DNA of 64,000 nucleotides from Zingiber officinale (GCF_018446385.1 NC_056000.1:37547511-37611510); one strand, 5' to 3'. Shown: positions 32,430-43,397, counted from the stretch's first letter. Numbers and translations are program-made. Notes: generated by a model from the sequence alone, not told the origin.

Positions 32430-32990
32430 AACTATCAAGCAGCGACGTTAAACCCTAGTCTTCACCGACCGTCGAGCAATGACGTTAAACTCTGATCTTC
32501 GTCAATCGTCGAGCGGCGATGTTAAACCCTAGTCTTCGTTAATCATCGAGCGGCGACGTTAAACCCTAGTCTTCGTCAACCATCGAGTGACGACGTTAAA
32601 CCTTGGTCTTTGTCAATCGTCGAGCAGCGAAGTTAAACTCTGGTCTTCGTCAACCGTCAAGCAGTGACGTTAAATCCTAGTCTTCACCAACCGTCGAGTG
32701 ACGACGTTAAATCCCTGTCATCATTAGCGGTTAAGCTGTGACCTTAAACCCCTATCGTCATCAGCAGTCGAGTGGTGGCCTTAAACCCTCGTCAACATCA
32801 ACGGTCGAGCAACAACGTTAAACCCTAGTCTTCGTCAACCATCGAGCGGCGACGTTAAATCTTGGTCTTCGTCAACGGTCGAGCGGCGACCTTAAATCCT
32901 TATCTACACATGTCAACGGTCTTACAATGACCTTGAATCCAAGTCTGCGACTTCAATAGCCGAGCGGCGGTTATAAACTCGAGACCAACG
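32430..32990. repeat. 37-bp tandem array in the Tat 3' region, about 14 copies
   Basis: gttaaa recurs every 37 bp (32521, 32558, 32595, 32632). The unit is built from cgtcgagcggcgacgttaaa followed by ccctagtcttcgtcaac. It directly follows the end of integrase. No 3' LTR was found after it, so the element is truncated between about 33000 and 33250. Confidence 0.92.
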
Positions 32991-32999
32991 AAAAATGGC

Positions 33000-33259
33000 T
33001 TATCCAAACGAGTAGTATGATGTTGACCGATGGACCCCGTAGCCACACTTCGAAGTTTTTGGCTACGCAAAATGGTAAGCGGATCGTAGTCGCACTCGAT
33101 CCTGAGCGACAATGCAGGGACAAATAAAGAAAAATAAAGCAAGGAAGCGCCAAATGACGTAGCACAAATGAGTGACATCAAATAAAAAGGTTCGTCGAAC
33201 GGGTGACCATTCATTAACACTTACATAGTTTTTACAAGGTCAGAAAGGCAATACAAAAA
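33000..33259. other. Tat 3' remnant / junction to a copia fragment
   Basis: No domain recognised. It still contains gccgagcgg and the style of the Tat 3' region up to about 33200. The minus-strand ORFs at 32900-33220 lack known motifs. Confidence 0.4.
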
Positions 33260-33620
33260 CTAAGATACGCAGGAGCAGGCACACTCGAGGTAGTCGCTTA
33301 TTCCTTCGTGTAGTTCAATCAACTTGTCCCACAACTCTTTCACGTTTTGGTGCGGTCCCACTCGGTTCAGCTCTTCTTTTGTCAGCCCGCATTGTAGCAT
33401 GTTGAGAGCTTTGTAGTCCGTCGAGGACTTCTTTCTCATGTCCGGAGTCCACTGTTCCGGGTCTAGTGGGTTTCCGGAGTTGTCTATCAGCACCTTGTAG
33501 CCTCTGGTGACACTGAACCATTAATTGAAATCGGTCTTCAAGTAGACCTCAATCCACTTCTTCCAGTACGAAAAATCATCCCCGTTGAATAGGGGGGGCG
33601 TACTGTGCTGAAGCCTTCAA
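33260..33620 (-). pseudogene. Copia gag (UBN2-type) fragment
   Basis: Minus strand: YWKKWIEVYLKTDF is followed by a stop near 33521, then GYKVLIDNSGNPLDPEQW and RVGPHQNVKELWDKLIELHEG. This is the N-terminal gag of copia elements of the type also seen at 59281. It lies just downstream (minus strand) of a primer binding site and LTR, and is cut at about 33250. Confidence 0.8.
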
Positions 33621-33884
33621 TTTGAGACATATATGTCCTGCACATAATTAAACAAAGAGAAAAAAAATCCCAAGACTTGATCTTGGATTAGCAGTGCGGA
33701 ATAAAGTTAAAGAACCAATCGAATTGGTGTTGCACCAATTTAGCTTAATTACTACAAAAAAATTTTTCCAAAACTGCCAATAATACCATTTTGGATTTAT
33801 AGTGCAAAATTGAAAACTGAAAAAAATCAAAACAAATTTCACCCCTGTTTGATTGGTGGTTGCACCAAATCAGAATGGTACATG

Positions 33885-33898
33885 TTCTGATACCACTT
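33885..33898 (-). other. Primer binding site of the minus-strand copia
   Basis: ttctgataccactt on the plus strand is aagtggtatcagaa on the minus strand, next to the LTR end at 33899. Confidence 0.75.
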
Positions 33899-34986
33899 GT
33901 TGGATCATGAATTCGCTAGATGGGGGGGGGGGGGTGAATAGCGATTAAAAAATTTAGTGAGAGTACGCGGTGGAATAAATACGAAAACAACAACGCTAAC
34001 ACAAGTAATTTTTACTTGGTTCGGAGTCTTCGGCGACTCCTACTCCAAGGTCCGCACTTGTTGAGTGCTTTCGTTGGGCAATCCATTAGTAATTCGAAAA
34101 GTTGATTACAATAGTAAAGTACATAAATGCTAGTAAAAATAATACTGACAATAATTTAGAAGAAAGAAAAAACAACACTTGTCGGAGAGCCTTAGCAGCG
34201 TCGCAGGAGCACAGCAGAGCAATCGATGGGAGATCTTGTCGTTTGTTGTTCTTTGCTCCAGGCCTCACCCTCCTTATATAGGAGGCTCGGGGCGCCCTGA
34301 TCCCTTCCGGGCGCCTAGAGTGTGACGTAACTCGTCCACACATGAAGCTCCATGTGGCGACATGGCTAGGGATAATTTTTTGCATCCCGGGTGTCCGGAT
34401 CCCTTCCAGGCACCTGGACCTTTATTTTTTCAGCAACCTATAAAAAACATTGGTCCGAGGCAAAATACAAAACTATCCTGTAAAACAAAGTGTTAGCACA
34501 GTTAAGTTATAAGAGTAATAAAAGTAGTAGTTAGATTCCATCTCCTCGAGACCGGAATCTAGTCACGATCTCAACTTAGAGTTTCCGAAATGGATCTAAG
34601 TTGGACCGACGTCTAATGTTCCCTTCCCGGGAACGCGTCCTCATAGTCACTCCCCTCCAGTGACTTACCTTAACTTACTTGCCAGACATCCGGTCAACCC
34701 TTCGACCCATCTGGACTTCGTGCTAGCCATCCGGTCGGCCCTTTGACCTAGCTGGACTTCGTGTCAAACGTTTGATCAGCCCCTCGATTCGTCTGAACTT
34801 CGTGCCAGCTATCCGATCGGCCCGTCGACCTAGCTAGACTTCGTGCCAGATGTCAGGTCAGTCTGTCGACCCATCTGGGCTTCTCCTGTATACTTCGTAG
34901 AAGTGTTAGATCAATATGAAACTAACTTAACCTACGTTGTCGTTCATCAAAATTGAGTTAGACCGTTAGTGCTAACCGCACCAACA
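33899..34986 (-). mobile_element. 5' LTR of a truncated minus-strand copia element
   Basis: The plus-strand edges are tgttggatca (33899) and accgcaccaaca (34986), giving TG...CA ends and 1088 bp. It contains a run of 13 G at 33924-33936, a GGCGCC-rich part (34285-34430) and about five copies of the 41-bp repeat (34686-34890). The primer binding site and gag follow on the minus strand. The small ORF at 34086-34385 is inside the LTR. Confidence 0.8.
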
Positions 34987-34997
34987 ATTGTTGGTGC
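34978..34997. repeat. 20-bp perfect palindrome at a head-to-head LTR junction
   Basis: gcaccaacaattgttggtgc. It is formed by two LTR starts (TGTTGGTGC) pointing outward and separated by the 2 bp at 34987-34988. Confidence 0.95.
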
Positions 34998-35509
34998 AAT
35001 CGACCTCTAGGTTTTCGATGTTTGATAATATGACCAAGGGTTGACCTAAACAGGACTTGATGTTTGGGAGAGAGAAGTCTAATCAGCACTAGATGACTAG
35101 CAAAGGTAAGTCCTAACCAAAGGTTAGGCAAAGTGGAAGTCCCGGTGAGTGAAGCCGGGCCCTAGTGAGTGAAGCTAGGTGGTGGAAGTCTCGGTGAGTG
35201 AAGTCGGGCCCTAGTGAGTGAAGCTAGGTGGTGGAAGTCCCGGTGAGTGAAACCGGGCCCTAGTGAGTGAAGCTAGGTGGAGGAAGTCCGAGTGAGTGAA
35301 GCCAAGCAATGGAAGTTCTAATGAGTGAAGCTAGACAACCCTAGGAGGTACCCCTAGGCTATACTTGAATTTTGTTAACACTGGTTTTATCTATTATGCT
35401 AACTCAGTGTTGTAGGGAAGTTCAGCTAGGTCAACGGGCTGATCAGGTAGCTGACACGAAGTCCAGACCAGTCGACGAGCTGACCGGACGTCTGACGGGG
35501 AAAGAAGAC
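34989..35509 (+). mobile_element. 5' part of a plus-oriented copia LTR
   Basis: Starts TGTTGGTGC and is similar in layout to the LTR at 2858. It contains a 49-bp minisatellite (35133-35345, about 4 copies, gtggaagtcccggtgagtga). A distal part (35410-35500) resembles the reverse complement of the 41-bp repeat units. It ends where the pararetroviral sequence begins. Confidence 0.6.
35133..35345. repeat. 49-bp tandem repeat in LTR
   Basis: gtggaagtc starts at 35133, 35182 and 35231, 49 bp apart, with a fourth degenerate unit after them. Confidence 0.9.
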
Positions 35510-38345
35510 ACTTATCCACCAAAGGAACCTAATCCTTCTTCTTATCTTCAGGATCCTTATCTGGATAAAGGAAAAAGTCCTCTTATTCCCGAATCACCAC
35601 CAAACCTAGAGTTTGTTTTTATTCAAACTCCCAGTTATTGTAATCAAGGACTCACTATTGATATCCGGGTCTAATGTACCCTAAACATCCAAGGCCATGA
35701 ATTAACTTTACATGCATTCTTAGATAGTGGAGCCACAACCTCTACTATTGATGAAGCTCCGCTTCTTTTTTCTTCCTCCTACCCTTATTAAAACCACCAA
35801 TACTCCTCTTCTGAGCATCCAATTTGATGGGCAACAATTAAGTTGTACCAAATTTGTTAAAAATGTTCATCTTAGGTTTGACACTAATTGCGGTGTTTTT
35901 AGTCCTCCGTTAACTTTACCTCAACTGTGGACACGCCCTATGCCTCATAAATCTATTCCTTTAATCCTTGGTCTTAATTTCCTTATTTCTCCGGACCATG
36001 CTCTTTTACTTACTAAGGATTATGCTATCTTTCTCACTACACCCATCATTTCTCCTATTCTCTTTGCTTATCCCTCAGAGGTCAGCGTTGGGTCGCGTGG
36101 TGGTACCCCCCCTGCTAAATGTTATAATCCTACTTCCTCTTCTTCACCATGTACCTGTAAACCTAGTTTCTCACTACCTAAGGCTCCTAAGGTAACGCTT
36201 TCCCTACAGGAAAACTAGATATACTTGGCTCTTGGAGCCCTGAAGAAGATTTTAGCAAAGACATAGAAGATCTTGCTTTTACCCATGAACCAGAGACTTA
36301 CTATCAGGATTGTTTTAAACCCTCTTATTTAAATTCGCTACTTAGTAAGAAAGATACATTAGATGTTATCATTTCTAGACTAGAAAAAATAGAAATACTT
36401 GGTGAAAATCTCATTAAATATTGAGAAAAAAATAAAGTGTATTGTAAACTAAATATCATTAATCCAGACTTAACTATTAAATCACAAGACTTAAAATACT
36501 CAAATTGAGAAATAGAAGAATGTAAAATGCATATTACTCAACTTCTGGCATTAAAAGCTATACAGAGATCAAAGTCTAGACATAGGAGTCCTATTTTTAT
36601 AGTCAATAAAGGAGCTGAGTAAAAAAGAGGACAGTTTAGAATGATGTTTAATTACAAAAGACTAAATGATAATTGCCATGAAGACGGGCATAAAATATCA
36701 GATAAAGAGCAATTAATTAACAAAATCCAAAAATCTAAATGGTACTTTAAATTTGATATGAAATTAGAATTTTGACAAGTTAAAATGCATCCAGACTCAA
36801 TCCCCTAGACAGCCTTTTCTTGTCCTGAAGGTCATTTTGAATGGTTAGTAATGCCTTTCGGACTAAAAGTAGCATCTTTAGACCTGTTACAAACTTCACC
36901 TATGTATATATTGATGATGTTCTGGTATTTTTTAAAATAAAAGAAGAACATTATACACATTTACACATGATATTTAACCTGTTTGAAAAACATGGTTTAA
37001 TTGTCTCTCATAGAAAAATGAAACTAATTGTTCCTTACATTGAATTCTTAGGCAGTCTTATCGGTCAAGGAAAGATAACACTCCAATCTCATATCACCAG
37101 TAAAATCTTAGACTTTCCAAATAAAATGGAAGACATCAAAATACTTAGGTTACGTTTGGTAGGGTGTAATCTGCTTTGTAATGTAATCAGGATTACATTA
37201 CAAGGTTGATTATTTTATTTAATTTAATTTAAAACTTGTAATATAATGTAATCTGGATTACAAAGGTAGTGAAGTTTTGTAATTGGATTACAAAGTAAAT
37301 ACTATGTAATCCGATTATATTACGAGGTCACCGTTTAACCAAAATTTAAATGTCGAATATACCCCTAGTCCATCGCAACCGCGGCCTACTGTCGTCGGCC
37401 GCCACCACCGGTGGCCACCGGCCGCCGCCGTCGACGCCCACCGTTGTCCGCCGCCTCCACCGGCGACCACCGCCGGCGGTTGTCTCCGTCGCCGATTGTC
37501 GATTAGCGGCGGCCGGCGGCGGCCGATGGAGTAGGCCAACATCGACGGCCGCTGGTTGCCGCAAGCTCCGACAGAGGTGCGGTGGCCATCGGTAGAGGTC
37601 ACAGGATATTTTTGTCATTTTATAATAATACGAATTACATTGCTTATAAAAAATAATAGATACCAAACAAAAGAATGTAATCACCCTTGTAATCAAATAT
37701 TACATACATTATATTACCAAACTTAGTAATGTAATCAAGATTATATTACATTACATTACAAATTTGATTACATTACAAACTAGATTACATTACACCCAAC
37801 CAAACGTAGCCTTAGATCATTCTTAGGATTACTCAATTATGCAAGACCCTATTTAAAAGATATTGAAAAAATTAGTGGCCCTTTGTATAATAAACTTCTC
37901 AAACAGGACAAAGATATTTTAACCAACAAGATATTGAAACATATAGATGTAAAACAGGATGGGGAGGAGTTTTATTTAGTAACAGATCTAAGTATGACCT
38001 AAAAATTTCAGAACAATTGTGCAGATATGCATCAGGAAAATATAAAGAAAATGGGAGACTTACGTCTTTAGATTTTGAATTACTAACAGTAATTTACTGT
38101 TTAGAAGCTTTCCTATTGTTTATTTGTAATAAGTCTGAAATTACTATAAGAACTGATTGTGAGGCTATAGTCAAATATAGTCAACAGACAAAAGAAGTAA
38201 GAAAAGGATTAGACTCTAAACGCTAGATAAAATTTATGGATGTCTTTCTTAATAAAGGACTTAGAATTCAATGAGAACATATTAAAGGCAATGCTAATTC
38301 CCTAGTTATTATTAACTTAGTAAATTTTGCGGTATACAAAATATG
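35510..38345 (+). pseudogene. Endogenous pararetrovirus (Caulimoviridae-like) polyprotein fossil
   Basis: A plant pararetrovirus copy in the nuclear genome, broken by several stops and frameshifts and by a MITE. In order: coding remnant 35510-35660; retropepsin-like protease about 35670-36010 with active-site DSGAT (35723-35737); RT about 36480-37140 with FRMMFNYKRLND, FSCPEGHFEWLVMPFG and YIDD (36907-36918); RNase H about 37950-38330 with RTDCEAIVKYS and a decayed EHIKG motif. A segment between MPFG and YIDD is deleted with a frame change. No coat or movement protein was recognised. The RT block wording (SCPEGH-EWLVMPFG) points to Caulimoviridae rather than gypsy. The genus is uncertain. It is not functional. 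Confidence 0.85.
37148..37811 (+). mobile_element. Tourist/Harbinger-like MITE inside the pararetrovirus RT
   Basis: 664 bp flanked by TTA TSDs (37145-37147 and 37812-37814). Terminal inverted repeats are ggttacgtttggtagggtgt and, from the right end in reverse complement, ggctacgtttggttgggtgt, followed on both sides by tgtaatgtaatc repeats. Removing the element and one TTA rejoins the viral reading frame across the site. The core (about 37375-37600) is strongly GC-rich with ccgccg/ccaccgg motifs, unlike the A/T-rich arms. ORFs in it are compositional. Confidence 0.88.
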
Positions 38346-39500
38346 ACTATCAAAAGATAATGAAATTTGTGTTCTTTAATTTAAAGTCTAACAATAAATT
38401 TTTCTATGTTTACCTCTTAAAATTCCTCAATACATATGCAATAATATAACGTAACCATATTATAGTAAAATTTTTAATATGGGACTAAATCCATATATAA
38501 AGGATTCTTCTTCCTCTTTTTCCATTCAAATGTACGCAACACTCCTGCCACTCGATTAGAAGTGAAAAAAACAGACTTGCCATGCAAGAAAAGATGGACC
38601 GTAATAAAGTGCTCGACCGTAAGGAGGAACCCAGAGCAGAAGGCAAGAGGGGCAACCCCGTTGACGCCCTTTGCGTGGAGGCCGAAGGCGCCAAAGAACC
38701 TAGGTCCTCACGCACCGAAACCATAAATTGCCCAATCCTTATATAACTCGACTATCAACCCTGGTCATTATAGTACATTTGTGTGGTCTTCTCCCGGAGC
38801 AGAAGGCAAGAGGGACAGACCCGTCGACGCCCTTTGCGTGGAGGCCGAAGGCGCCAAAACGCCTATGTCCTCATGCACCAAAACCATAAATTGCTCAATT
38901 GATCGATTCTCATATAACTCGGCCATCAACCATGGCCAATCTAGTACATCTGTGTGGATCTCTGCTACACCAGTGTTGCATGGCTCAATCGACCTAAGGC
39001 TAATGGCCATCTTTATACATTCTATATAACCGAGAGATGCAATAGCAATAAAGTCTACCAAAAGTGCTTCCGAAAAATGATCATCGAGCTATTGGCGTAA
39101 CTAGTAGGCGTGGAATCTGTGAATTCCTTGTTCGGACCGCTCGCAAGACAGTCAATTATCCTTTAGGTTTCATTCCCCACTTGAGGTAGCGAGAGGCCTA
39201 TATAACGAACAATGGATGGGCGGTTCGAACAAGAGCCTCATAGTCAGTCAGACGCTATAGTTCCAACGGAAGCGTCTAGGATCCAATAGGTGCTCGGGGG
39301 AGGACCATTACAGTAGTTGTAAGGATTGACTAGAGCAAGGGCATCCGTGGACAAATTCAAAGTACAATTTGTACATGTTTATAAGTCGATCTCTAGATTA
39401 TTCATCCTACTACTTAGATTTGAACTCTTATCTTTTTATTTTTCCCTTAATATTTTACGCACCACACCCGTAAGAACTATTTAATTAAATCTTTAATTTG
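38346..39500. other. Intergenic region with a 166-bp tandem duplication
   Basis: gagcagaaggcaagaggg begins at about 38633 and 38798. The second unit repeats the first with substitutions to about 38960, including gacgccctttgcgtggaggc and aaccataaattg. The minus-strand ORFs (38485-38724, 38768-39061) share the phrase LAPSASTQRASTGL because of the duplication. No known domain. Confidence 0.6.
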
Positions 39501-39509
39501 TCGCGCCTT

Positions 39510-39865
39510 ATATTTTTATTATCATATTTCTATATAAAAAAAATATAAAAGGTATTCATCTTAATTTTTATTTTAAAAATATCATTTTTTATTAGACTAG
39601 TTAGACATTAAAAAAAAGAGTAGTTTTGGTCAAACTCTTCAATTTTAATTAAGATTACTTTATATTGATCAAAACTATTTCAGTATTAACTAAAATTACT
39701 CATCTTTAACACTGTTATAATAACGGTTGATCAAAATTATACAATGTGAAACAGTGTTAATTAAAAATATTCAACTTTGGCCAAACTGTTTTAATATTGT
39801 TATAACAATATTGATCAAAACTAGCCAAATATGAGTCATTGGACTGCTTCGATTTTAATCAAAAC
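39510..39865. repeat. Dispersed AT-rich repeat, copy 1
   Basis: Contains phrases such as ttataataacggttgatcaa and aatatgagtcattgga. Closely similar phrases occur at 45640-46010 (ttataataatggtagatcaa, ccaatatgagtcattgac). The two copies flank the intact ENT gene. Confidence 0.6.
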
Positions 39866-40028
39866 ATTCGACTGTGTTAACAAATGATAATCGTCCTGCG
39901 ACTCCTCGAGTCGCAAACCATCAAACTAATAACATTCTTACTACATCTTATTAAACAGCACGAACTATACAGCTTAAACTGGCACCAGAGTAGTCTCCTA
40001 AACTTGGAAATGAAGAATAGAAGCATTG

Positions 40029-43000
40029 TTACCAACCTTTGCCAATCAGCCATAACCAATCAAGCGTAACCCCAGCAAAAATACCGGCGAGAAGAAATAC
40101 TACAAGCAAGTTTCCCAAAGCATTCTGCTCTGGTCCCTGTACAAACAAATTTCATTTAGTCTCTTCGAAAGAAAGGAAGAAACAAGAAAATTGGGATGTA
40201 ACCTTGTATCCTTTTGGTGCGGCAGTAAGAACACAGACTGTAAGGTAACCATTGCTTAGTCCTAAGAATGAGGTCAACATGATCATCCATCCTTGGTCCC
40301 CGTACTTGGAGGTGAAGTAGAAGGCTGGAATGAGTAGGAATCGCAAAAGAATTGCAGCCATAAGACCTTTCCTAGATGATAGCTCCAATGGCTTCAGAAG
40401 AGGAATGTATCTTCCGATGAGATCCCAAACATTATACATGGCGATCAACACAAGTGCATACCTGAAGCAAATTCAAAGGCAACTGCTGCTGAAAACATCT
40501 AAAATGTATTTGTCTTGCTATGGATGCTTCACAAAGTTACAATTGCAATGTCGAGATCATTTGCATATTCGACTTATGAGAATCCTTACCATGAACCCAA
40601 GCTGTGGGAGCCTGTGTCCTCAGCCAAGAATCCAGGGAATATTGACAATGTCAAAACATAGATAAGAAATAAGTCGATTGCATAGTCAACATTCTCTAAG
40701 AGTAACTGTTTGTTGCTCAAACGTTCTTTAAGATTTGGATCCTCAACCTACAAAGGCCAATAAGTTCGAAGGATAGGTTTTTATGAGTATGTTTTGCACT
40801 AGTAGACTAGAACTCTGCGACGGAACCTTACCTCTTGGACTTGGTGTTTCTGCATTCCACCAGCAGCAAGGTCAGCAGAAACTGTCATTGAGCCTTCAGA
40901 GGCAGCCTTTTCACGGTAGTACTTCACGATTGGCAGTTTGGGGAAGACGAATGCATAAAGAAGAACACACACAAGCTCAAAGAAACATGAAATTGAGAAG
41001 AACATCACTGCAAGAAGCACAAATGAAACTTCAGCACATCCTATAAGATCCTCAACTTCTTACTTACTAGAATAAGGAGATAAATCGACCATAATATGTG
41101 GATTCAATGCTTCAGGTATAGTGGAAGAAACTAGGAATTTTTCATTGTCCTTATTATATCGAATGATGATAAGCAGAACTATAATCAGAGAAGAAAGCAA
41201 AATAAAATGATATTGCTGTTAAATTTGACATGATCTAACATTAATTTTACTATAAATTTATGCAAACTTAGCTAATAAAAAAATTTAGTAGTTGATCATG
41301 ATGACCAAACCTGTACTACTACTATAATTCAGTACAGTAGTCAATAGATCCAATAAGCACATATTTGGAGCCTTGGAGGAAAACAATCAAGAAATGAAAT
41401 ATTTCAGCCAGATGAAATTGGAAAGGCAATAATAAAGATCAACAAAGTGTATTATATGTTAGAAGATATAGAAAGACTAGATGTGTCCTTACACAAGTTG
41501 ATGCAGAAGTGAGGGGGGAAATAGAATAACAAAGCCAACTAGAGTGGAATATGAAGGTTCAAACTTCAGGAGATTAAAAACTAACAGTAGTCCATAGATT
41601 TCCATTGCATTCAAATATTACTAATTACTCAATACTTTGGATCGTAATTCCATATTTATATAAAATAAAAATGGTTTATTAGTCAAAATTGAACATCTTA
41701 CATACTTGCTCCCTTCCGAAAACCATTTTGGGAGTTCTCAAAAGCTGCTTTTGTGATTAACCTCAAAGCAGATGTTAGAGCCCCTGAAGCTGCTAGCCCA
41801 GCCAAGAAGGACTGCATTCACAAGAAAACTTCGTGTCTGATTGCTTTTGCTAATCTTAAATGAGTTTGATTGAGACTAAATATCTTACTTGTATAAGCTC
41901 TGGGCTCATTAAAGAAAGATCACCAACCATCCCCCCTTGCACATGTGCATCAGCAATTCCAAATGCCCCACTTACAGCACATACACCTATAAATTCTCCA
42001 ATGCCACCTTTTCCAGAAGTTGCAACATCCAACTATAGTGGAGAAACTTGCATTGGAAATCAAGAACTTGGGTGCCAATGAAAACACAAAAAATAATTTG
42101 ATACTTGCCACAATTAGAGCTAATGAACTCAAGAAAAAGAGAGTGTATCCAGCTATGTTGCGATTTCTGGTGTTAATCTTTGCTTCATGATATGCAAGAA
42201 TAGCAATTGTTCCCAGGGCAAAAGGTTGGTAAACAAGAGTAAGTATTCTAGTTGGGTGGTAGTCCTGCAACATTGTGGTAAAATAAGTTAATCAATTGTA
42301 AAACCAATTATTTCTTTGTGAAGGTTCATCTACACAACAATAGCATGAGTCAAAAGAACAAGTGAGAACCAAGTCTCTCATACATTCAGCTGTGAATATT
42401 TTGTATTGCTGATAGTAAATAATGTTGGAAAGAGATCACGGAAAATAAGGAATCAAAATAATGTTGAAAAGAGATGATAAGGATTACTGAAAATAAGGAA
42501 TAAAAATCATAATATTTCAAATTAGTTATGATGTATTATTTGGCTTACTTATAGGGATTTTTTTTCCTAATTAGAGATCATAGAGTTGTTGCTTTGTAAC
42601 CAAAAGGTAACGGGTTCGAATCCTGGAAACAGCCTCTTGCAAAAAAGCAAGGTAAAGTTGCATACAATGGATCCTTCCCCGGGACCCCGCATAGCGGGAG
42701 CTTCGTGCACCGGGCTATCCTTTTTTTTTTTTAGAGATCATAGAGTTGTATATATATTTGTATCATTTTTCAATGAAGTGAATGCAGATGTCTTCATAAT
42801 TCTTTTCTAATTTTATTAATTTCAAATAACAAGGAGTGCACAAAAAGACAATATATAATGTTCAATTGACAACTCAACATGAACCATAAACAACAACAAA
42901 AATCAAGCCTTATCCCACTAGGTAGGGTGGGCTAAATTTCATGCCATTCATAGGGACTTCTTCAGTAGTGCACTTCAATAAATTTGATAGTGGAGATAAA

Positions 43001-43397
43001 GGAAAAAAGGAACCCTTAATTAGTCACTAGCAGAACTGAGTAGTCTTCTTCATTTCAAAGTTAGGCAAGAGAAATAGCATATGTAAAACTAATTCAAGAA
43101 AAAAACAAACAAACAACAATATCAGAATTGAGTAAAAGAAAAAAAATACATACCGGAAAAAGGTAACTATAGTAATCTTGAATTGTCAGCATACTGTTCC
43201 ATGAGAAAAGACATCCATTTCCTAGTAGCCAGCAGACTAAAATTGCCAAATACCTTCCCTGTCCATTAACAAAACAAAATACAAAGACAAGTAGAAGAGT
43301 AAGGGTCATTTGGCTAAGTGCAAGGAACTAATTAGTCGAGAACTAAAAAAGAACTAACCTTATTTATAATAGGTGCTCCTTCAGTAGAGGAACTCAT
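40029..43397 (-). CDS. Equilibrative nucleoside transporter (ENT/SLC29 family)
   Basis: Nine coding exons (minus strand): 43359-43397, 43154-43258, 42109-42264, 41889-42032, 41706-41811, 40832-41007, 40590-40747, 40203-40461 and 40029-40136. They sum to 1251 nt, 416 aa plus stop, with all phases closing. The start is MSSSTEGAPIINK. The protein has about 11 hydrophobic segments, the conserved LLGNGCLFSWNS motif after the N-terminus, AFGIADAHVQGGMVGDLS, LAGLAASGALTSALRLITKAAFE, a central hydrophilic loop (about 235-285) and the C-terminal LGLSNGYLTV and FAGVTLDWLWLIGKGW. This fits the plant ENT3-like clade, which transports nucleosides at the plasma membrane. The family is recognised; substrate and member are inferred. 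Intron 3 has a GC donor (gtg|gcaagt), while the pseudogene copy has GT. Intron 2 holds a solo LTR and a SINE. Confidence 0.93.
42423..42824. mobile_element. Small solo LTR in ENT intron 2, with TSD aataa
   Basis: Begins tgttggaaag and ends taatttca, flanked by aataa at 42418-42422 and 42825-42829. The pseudogene copy has the empty site with a single aataa (about 25176). Length is 402 bp including a nested SINE. The interior A/T-rich sequence fits a short copia LTR. Orientation is not certain. Confidence 0.85.
42590..42730 (+). mobile_element. 5'-truncated Au SINE nested in the solo LTR
   Basis: Contains a B box (gggttcgaatcc), gaaacagcctcttgcaaaaa, cccgcatagcgggagctt and gtgcaccgggct, then a T-run. 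All of these are diagnostic of Au SINEs. The A-box half is missing. A perfect TSD, ttagagatcatagagttgt, is at 42571-42589 and 42731-42749. Confidence 0.93.

Noticed and set aside
37315-37696. Pro/Arg-rich ORFs in the GC core
   Set aside because: They lie within a MITE core and exist in three overlapping frames, as expected from GC-rich composition.
42586-42730. tRNA gene
   Set aside because: A B box and tRNA-like half are present, but the Au SINE body, T-run and TSD show it is a SINE; no cloverleaf can be drawn.
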